Source of the DNA: Edaphochlamys debaryana | Lineage: Eukaryota; Chlorophyta; Chlorophyceae; Chlamydomonadales | Reading direction: 5' to 3' | DNA length: 64,000 bases | Assembly: GCA_016858145.1 (NCBI GenBank) | Contig: JAEHOE010000016.1 | Location: 496,001-560,000 of the forward strand | Shown here: positions 60,633-64,000 of the stretch, one piece after another | Numbering within the stretch: the stretch's first letter is position 1 | Layout: the number at the start of each line of letters is the position of its first letter | Made by a program: the position numbers and the translations under genes | Notes under the pieces: model-generated | The model's input: the letters and a program-made list of their open reading frames with translations, nothing else | The model's database searches: none | Told to the model about the DNA's origin: nothing

Positions 60633-61510
60633 GGGCGGCAGGGAAGGTGGGGGCCAGACTTCGCATAGGGATGGTGGGCTGCAAGGCCGGGGTGAGCGCT
60701 GATGACGGAGCGAGTGAGGCACCTGAGCGCTGCAACTAGCGCGACTGCCGGTGGCTTGGTGGCTACGAGCACGCGGCCGTGCGGAGAGAGAGAGAGTTCA
60801 CACAGGCTGATGGGGATGCCGAGTCTGGTGAGACTGCTCCTATCCACGTCACTCAGGTGACAAGAGGTGGACAAGAGGCAGACCTCGGAAATGCATAGGG
60901 ATTGGGCGCGCGTGGCGGGGCCCGCAAGAAGTGCAATGGGTGCGGGGTCCAGGACACGTCCTTGGCAGGTCCGTGAGGTCCCTGGTGTGGCCCCAATCAA
61001 GTCCTCGGTGTTTACAATGAAGGACCCCCCTGGGGTCACAGCGCTGAACGCTGGGGCCAAGCGACCCACCTCACGGGCTTGCCCCCTGCAAGCCAGAACG
61101 CAAGTCCCTGTCATAACTTGCACTGACCACACTCAGGTCCCACCTTAGTCCTTGGCACGCAATGACCATGCTCAACGTGTATCGATGGCCCCTCCTCGGC
61201 CGCGCCTCCTACCAGTAACCGTTCACCGTTCATCATGTGCTCACACTGTTGGCCGTACACCTCTCGATCCTGGCTCTCCCGACCCCACATTCACTCCCAC
61301 TCTGCGGCTCCCTCCCGTTTGTTATGCGCCGCAGAGGACTATGTCCCCTTTCCGCAAGGTGCACATCCCATCAAACGCCACGTGTAGCTCACCCGGTCCC
61401 CGCCCCTGCCCTGCGGCTCCCTCCCGTTTGTTATGCGCCGCCGGGCGAACCCCCCCCCCCCTGCGGCTCCCTCCCGTTTGTTATGCGCCGCAGGGTGTGC
61501 CCCGCCTCCA
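60633..61510. other. Intergenic region and 3' tail of the retrotransposon
   Basis: The left part holds the sulfotransferase 3' UTR; no TGTAA signal was found. The right part, from about 61300, is the 3' end of the minus-strand retrotransposon and contains three hairpin repeats. The exact element boundary and any target-site duplication were not identified. Confidence 0.5.
61302..61493 (-). repeat. Three copies of a 33-bp hairpin-forming repeat downstream of the retrotransposon ORF
   Basis: Copies at 61302-61334, 61411-61443 and 61461-61493 begin CTGCGGC and end GCCGCAG (the middle copy ends GCCGCCG). The 7-bp arms are inverted repeats around a 19-nt loop that is identical in all copies. They lie just downstream of the reverse transcriptase stop codon. 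Confidence 0.9.
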
Positions 61511-64000
61511 TCAAGGGGCGTCCGGGCCTGCATACTGCACTGATCCGTCCGCCCTGGCCGCTAGGAAAGGGTGGTCGGTTGGGACCTCATCCCAGTCCCT
61601 GTGCGTGAGCCCAACCTCCGCAAAACACTGCAAACGGCCCTCAAACTCGCCTCGTGCTACTGCTAAAGCCTGTGCCATCATCAAGGAGTGGTCCTGAGCG
61701 TCCCTGTGCGCATACTTGTACCTTCTGGCCCGGTCCATCGCGCATATCGCGGCCAGACACACCACGTCCCACACTCGCGCATGAATCCCGGTGCCCTCTG
61801 GGGGCACAGCAAGCCACACCTCGTGTCGTTTCACCGCCCTGCCAATACCATGACTGAGGCGCATACGAACAGCCACAGCGGCTGGACAATACCAGAAATG
61901 GTGGAGCCGATCGCCTTGCTCCATGGCCCGCCCACACGGACACCTCGCCACGTTCTCAGTTCCTAACTGGCTCCGGTGCATGCCAAATCCCGGGAAGCCA
62001 TCCATCGCCAGCCTCCACAAGGGCTCTTTATTGCCCGGATCCCACTTAATGCCCCACAACCTCGGCCAAACCGCTTTCAGACTTGCCACTGCTTCTGCTG
62101 ATGCCGTGTCTGTGCCGTACGCCTCCTGAATGTAAAGTGCATGCTTCCGTGCTAGCTTAACCCGAGCCGGTCCCAATTGCAAGTGCGTGGCCAGGCTAAC
62201 TGTCATCTTTGCCAAGCTGACGTCCTCCCAGCCTATGCCCCTGGCAATGTTCGCCCAAGCCTCTTCTTCCCCTGGGGCGGCCGCCTGATCGTCCACCCCC
62301 CGTGCTGCTTCGGCCCACCCGGCCGGGAGCCGGCTAATAAGCGCGCCCAGGCGCTGTCCCATGTCTAGTCCATTGCGGAGTGCTTGCGGGAGTGCTCCCA
62401 CCTGCGTGCCCAAAATGCTCTGTACTACCCTTTCGGTATATGACCTGTTGATCTGGGCCCTCGCCCGTGCGAGAGCCCGGCCTATGCTGCCCTCCAGCCC
62501 GTGCATCCCTCGGATGCGCTCAAGCTCATCTAGGCAGCGGACTGCCGTGCCTACTGTCCGCAGTCCCGGAACCGCGAACAGATCTGTGAACTCGCCTTCG
62601 AGGCCCCAGCTTGGGGCGTTGTTGTCGATGTTCCCCGCGGGCAGGGCTGGGTTGCCCCAAAGCGGTGCATTGTAGACCCAGGCTCCGGCTGGCATGGGAG
62701 CAATCACTTGGGCCCGGGGCAGCAGCGCTAGCGCGCCTGCCACGCGCACCAGTGCTGGTGAGGTTGCGCGTTGGACTGTGGCCCCCAAGATGCGGAGACC
62801 GATCGACGAGGTCGGGCGCCGCATTGTCAGGAGGCAGAGCGGGTGTGCTGCTGGGTGGGTTGAGCGGAGCAGGGAGACGAGCGGCGCGGTCCATGGCGGG
62901 CAGTAGCGGAGGAGGCCGCAGGCGCCCAGAATGCCACGGACTGCCGCACTCGCGTGCCTGGCGCCAGTGTGCTCGACGAGGGGGAGCAGGCCAAAGCCGC
63001 CAACTGCCGGGGAGAGGTACATGCAGCTCGTGGGTGCTCCTGCGGGCAGTGCGTTGGGGTTGTCCCTGTATCGAGCAGGCGTCATGTTGCGGTCGGTCAG
63101 GGCCGCCACCGTGCCCACTAGGTGCTCTGTCGCCGTACGAGGGGGTAGGCCGTTGTGCTGGCAGTGGTAGAGGAGGGTGCCCAGGCCGTAGGCGGACAGG
63201 CATGAGGCAACGCCGAAGGCTGAGAGGCCCATCCTCGCGATCAGAGTCAGGCGGCTGAGGAACTTGTCCAGCAGGGGGGGAGGGAGGGGAGTGGCCGCCG
63301 TTGGTTGTGTGGAGAACGTGACGCCAAGGGTGCGTGCAGAGGCGGCGAGGTGGAGGCCGGCAACCTGCTCCGCAGCCTGGGGTCCGGGGGGGGGATGCTG
63401 CTGGAGGGCCGGGGGCGGCGGCGTGCCGATGCGGAGGAGCTCGCACTTTCCCACGTTGAGGCGTTGGCCTGACGCTGCTGCGAAGGTGTCCATGGCGCTC
63501 ATCAGGGCGGAGACGAGGGCGGTGGATCGCAGGATCTGTCCGTAGTCATCTGCATACTGGCTGGCTGTGAGGCACGTGTTGGCTAGGGCGAACCCCAGTT
63601 CAAGTCGCTTGAGGAAGGAGAGCAGGGCTTGTCCGGGGGCCAGGTAGAGAAGGGGGGCCAGCGGGCAGCCCTGTCGTACCCCAGCTGTAACTGCCTTATA
63701 GCTGGAAAGCTGACCGTTGACCAAGGCAGCCGATCTGGTGCCCGTGTAGATCAGTCTGACCCATCTAAGAAAGCCATCGCCAACCCCCAGAGCATCCAGG
63801 CAGGCGAGGAGGAACGGCCTGTCCACAGTGTCGTACGCTTTGTGGAAGTCGAGGAAGGCTATGAGGCCCGACTCGCCTGATTTGCGCAAGGACTCAGCGA
63901 GCAGCTGCATGAGGAGGATGTTGTCGGAGATGAGGCGAAGGGTGAGGAAGGCGGTCTGCTCGTTGTCAATGGCGTCCACGAAGGCGGGGAGGAGGAGGCG
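61511..64000 (-). CDS. Non-LTR retrotransposon (LINE) reverse transcriptase, N-terminal part beyond the window
   Basis: One uninterrupted frame of about 830 codons runs from the right edge to a stop at 61511. Reverse transcriptase motifs are clear: SDNILLMQLL, motif A FLDFHKAYDTVDR, motif B GVRQGCPLAPLLYL, and the catalytic QYADD. Further downstream a zinc-binding cluster of the zf-RVT type (RCPCGRAMEQGDRLHHFWYC) lies near the C-terminus, as in plant and algal L1-like elements. The frame has no stop or frameshift, unlike most old copies. Endonuclease and upstream ORFs, if present, are outside the window. A longer open frame and lack of introns distinguish it from neighbouring host genes. The clade (L1-like versus Dualen/RandI-like) cannot be fixed from this part. 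Confidence 0.93.
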   Translation of the reverse strand, partial: RLLLPAFVDAIDNEQTAFLTLRLISDNILLMQLLAESLRKSGESGLIAFLDFHKAYDTVDRPFLLACLDALGVGDGFLRWVRLIYTGTRSAALVNGQLSSYKAVTAGVRQGCPLAPLLYLAPGQALLSFLKRLELGFALANTCLTASQYADDYGQILRSTALVSALMSAMDTFAAASGQRLNVGKCELLRIGTPPPPALQQHPPPGPQAAEQVAGLHLAASARTLGVTFSTQPTAATPLPPPLLDKFLSRLTLIARMGLSAFGVASCLSAYGLGTLLYHCQHNGLPPRTATEHLVGTVAALTDRNMTPARYRDNPNALPAGAPTSCMYLSPAVGGFGLLPLVEHTGARHASAAVRGILGACGLLRYCPPWTAPLVSLLRSTHPAAHPLCLLTMRRPTSSIGLRILGATVQRATSPALVRVAGALALLPRAQVIAPMPAGAWVYNAPLWGNPALPAGNIDNNAPSWGLEGEFTDLFAVPGLRTVGTAVRCLDELERIRGMHGLEGSIGRALARARAQINRSYTERVVQSILGTQVGALPQALRNGLDMGQRLGALISRLPAGWAEAARGVDDQAAAPGEEEAWANIARGIGWEDVSLAKMTVSLATHLQLGPARVKLARKHALYIQEAYGTDTASAEAVASLKAVWPRLWGIKWDPGNKEPLWRLAMDGFPGFGMHRSQLGTENVARCPCGRAMEQGDRLHHFWYCPAAVAVRMRLSHGIGRAVKRHEVWLAVPPEGTGIHARVWDVVCLAAICAMDRARRYKYAHRDAQDHSLMMAQALAVARGEFEGRLQCFAEVGLTHRDWDEVPTDHPFLAARADGSVQYAGPDAP
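61511..64000 (-). mobile_element. LINE retrotransposon, 5' end truncated by the window edge
   Basis: The element comprises the reverse transcriptase frame plus at least about 200 bp of 3' sequence with three hairpin repeats to its left. Its true 5' end, target-site duplication and poly(A) or simple-repeat tail are not visible here. Confidence 0.85.

Noticed and set aside
61302..61493. CRISPR-like array
   Set aside because: There are only three copies with spacings of 76 and 17 bp, no cas genes, a eukaryotic context, and direct association with a LINE 3' end.

Overview
This window looks like nuclear DNA of a chlamydomonadalean (volvocine-type) green alga. It is very GC-rich. Genes are broken into many short exons separated by roughly 60-400 bp introns that often start GTGGGG and end CCCCCAG. 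Proteins carry long Ala/Gly/Pro/Ser low-complexity tracts. A TGTAA motif of the kind green algae use for polyadenylation follows at least one stop codon. A short CCCTAAA (TTTAGGG-type) telomere-like repeat sits in one intron. No bacterial operons, CRISPR arrays, tRNA or rRNA genes were seen.

Layout, left to right. (1) <1-6504, minus: TFIIH helicase XPB/ERCC3, 18 exons in view, with its C-terminal end beyond the left edge and an unusual ~460-residue disordered N-terminal extension. (2) 7280-13489, plus: a ~1,730-residue coiled-coil plus disordered protein, not recognised. (3) 14144-16662, plus: a 229-residue four-helix membrane protein, not recognised. (4) 17991-20479, minus: an F-box/LRR-like protein with one unresolved splice. 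(5) 21357-24540, minus: a 357-residue AGC-type (AGCVIII-like) protein kinase. (6) 26023-37461, plus: a ~1,190-residue, ~37-exon secreted protein with two copies of a TCAF/M60-type accessory domain and an M60-like HELGH metallopeptidase domain. (7) 38806-41082, minus: a 382-residue secreted protein with a Cys-rich N-terminal half and a bacterial-type M15 D,D-carboxypeptidase plus peptidoglycan-binding domain. (8) 42278-56816, minus: a 2,291-residue SHPRH-like SNF2/RING ubiquitin ligase in 36 exons. (9) 57208-60632, plus: a 429-residue type II membrane sulfotransferase. (10) 61511->64000, minus: an intact-looking non-LTR retrotransposon reverse transcriptase that runs off the right edge, followed by three hairpin-forming 33-bp repeats.

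Exon boundaries were assigned by hand from splice consensus, reading-frame continuity and family conservation. For XPB, the four-helix protein, the kinase, the M15 protein, the SHPRH-like gene and the sulfotransferase all phases close into one frame. Ambiguous joints are stated in the entries. Functionally the set mixes nuclear housekeeping (XPB for transcription and nucleotide excision repair; SHPRH-like for damage tolerance and chromatin) with secretory or extracellular functions (M60-like protein, M15 peptidase, sulfotransferase, four-helix membrane protein). The convergent pair of secreted metallopeptidase-like genes is the most unusual content.
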